A stretch of 64,000 nucleotides of DNA from NCBI GenBank assembly GCA_017462485.1, contig JAFTRA010000017.1:111132-175131 (forward strand), read 5' to 3'. This DNA is from Clostridia bacterium. GTDB lineage: Bacteria > Bacillota > Clostridia > Oscillospirales > CAG-272. A program made the translations under genes and the position numbers. The notes under the pieces are model-generated. The model had not been told where the DNA came from and ran no database searches. It saw only the letters and a list, made by a program, of their open reading frames with translations. Of the stretch, positions 63,698 through 64,000 are shown piece after piece (the first letter of the stretch is position 1; every line of letters starts with the position of its first letter).

Positions 63698-63725
63698 AAA
63701 AAAGGCTTCCTTACTAGGAAACCCA
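63698..63725 (-). terminator. Terminator after the 23S rRNA gene
   Basis: Read leftward: GGTTTCCT-AGT-AAGGAAGCC then a T-run. It ends the rRNA transcript about 150 bases after the 23S gene. Two further hairpins lie in the trailer (CAAGGTTTGAACCTTG and CTCACTTCGGTGAG-like). Confidence 0.8.
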
Positions 63726-63874
63726 CAATATACAAGCTCTCACCGAAGTGAGTATTTAAAACCAAGGTTTGAACCTTGATGTGAACAAAATGTTCATTGA
63801 AAACCGAATAAACTATTTTAGAAACAAAAGCTCAATCTTTCATGTGCTGAACTGCTTGTTTGCAAAATAGCAGT

Positions 63875-64000
63875 TCAAGCCCTCGGTCAATTAGTATCGG
63901 TCAACTGAATACATTACTGCACTTACATCTCCGACCTATCAATCTCGTAGTCTACGAGCGACCTTACTCATTTAAAATGATGGGATATCTCATCTTGAGG
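63875..64000 (-). rRNA. 3' end of 23S ribosomal RNA (rest outside window)
   Basis: Read leftward, GACTACGAGATTGATAGGTC, GGAGATGTAAGTGCAGTAAT, and the end CTAATTGACCGAGGGCTTGA match the universally conserved 23S 3' end of Bacillota. The terminus near 63,875 is placed by homology and by the adjoining processing stem GAACTGCT/AGCAGTTC (63,850-63,877). No 5S rRNA gene is seen in the roughly 150 bases before the terminator. Confidence 0.92.

Overview
The window looks like a chromosomal segment of an anaerobic, probably gut- or rumen-dwelling member of the Clostridia (Bacillota). The basis is gene order typical of that class (infC-rpmI-rplT; dprA-topA-trmFO; plsX-rnc-smc; scpA-scpB with ytfI-ytfJ/gerW and a dacF-type carboxypeptidase; mutS-mutL; YlbF family-miaB), a sporulation-type gerW gene, strong AGGAGG-like ribosome sites and TTGACA/TATAAT promoters, the GGGtGRT family gene, and many plant-glycan genes. 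Species cannot be named from the sequence alone. No tRNA gene, CRISPR array or complete insertion sequence was seen.

Layout. 1-10.3 kb: a long leftward housekeeping run, infC-rpmI-rplT-SpoU methylase-dprA-topA-trmFO-plsX-rnc-radical SAM-smc (smc is cut by the window edge), starting from a consensus promoter and an L20-type leader. 10.4-10.6 kb: a promoter followed by an unassigned structured transcript. 10.7-19.4 kb: rightward lon-ysxC-M50 peptidase-scpA-scpB-ytfI-ytfJ-dacF-rluB-GNAT-like protein. 19.5-29.2 kb: leftward tgt-mutL-mutS-ylbF-miaB-dxs. 29.2-35.0 kb: an AraC regulator diverging from a five-gene operon of two TIM-barrel sugar isomerase/epimerase-like proteins, two Gfo/Idh/MocA dehydrogenases and an SDR. 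35.0-38.6 kb: YgjV-type membrane protein, and a small XRE regulator diverging from a large lipoprotein whose promoter carries two palindromic operators.

The unusual part is 38.65-58.26 kb. This accessory stretch carries glycoside hydrolases (cellulase-like, GH2 beta-mannosidase-like, two GH39-like, GH127-like), sugar kinase, SIS isomerases, a glycerol-1-phosphate dehydrogenase (AraM-like), a TIM-barrel isomerase, a MATE exporter and AraC/DeoR regulators. It is divided into blocks by four leftover copies of the 3' end of one gene, the GGGtGRT gene. The intact GGGtGRT gene lies at the right edge (58,262-59,263). All copies point the same way, each encodes the last 21-31 codons plus a terminator, and the copies fall into at least two allele classes. 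At three of the four, hairpin-rich DNA starts where gene similarity stops, and next to one there is the start of a tyrosine-recombinase gene. The simplest reading is repeated, directional insertion of sugar-utilisation islands at the 3' end of this gene (target-end replacement), with the integrases later lost.

Right flank, 58.3-64.0 kb: the GGGtGRT gene with its NifU-like partner, an SGNH esterase and PduL form a leftward operon; then a ClpP-like protease, a two-domain DUF1508 protein, a small lipoprotein, and finally the 3' end of a leftward 23S rRNA gene, with no 5S gene visible behind it.
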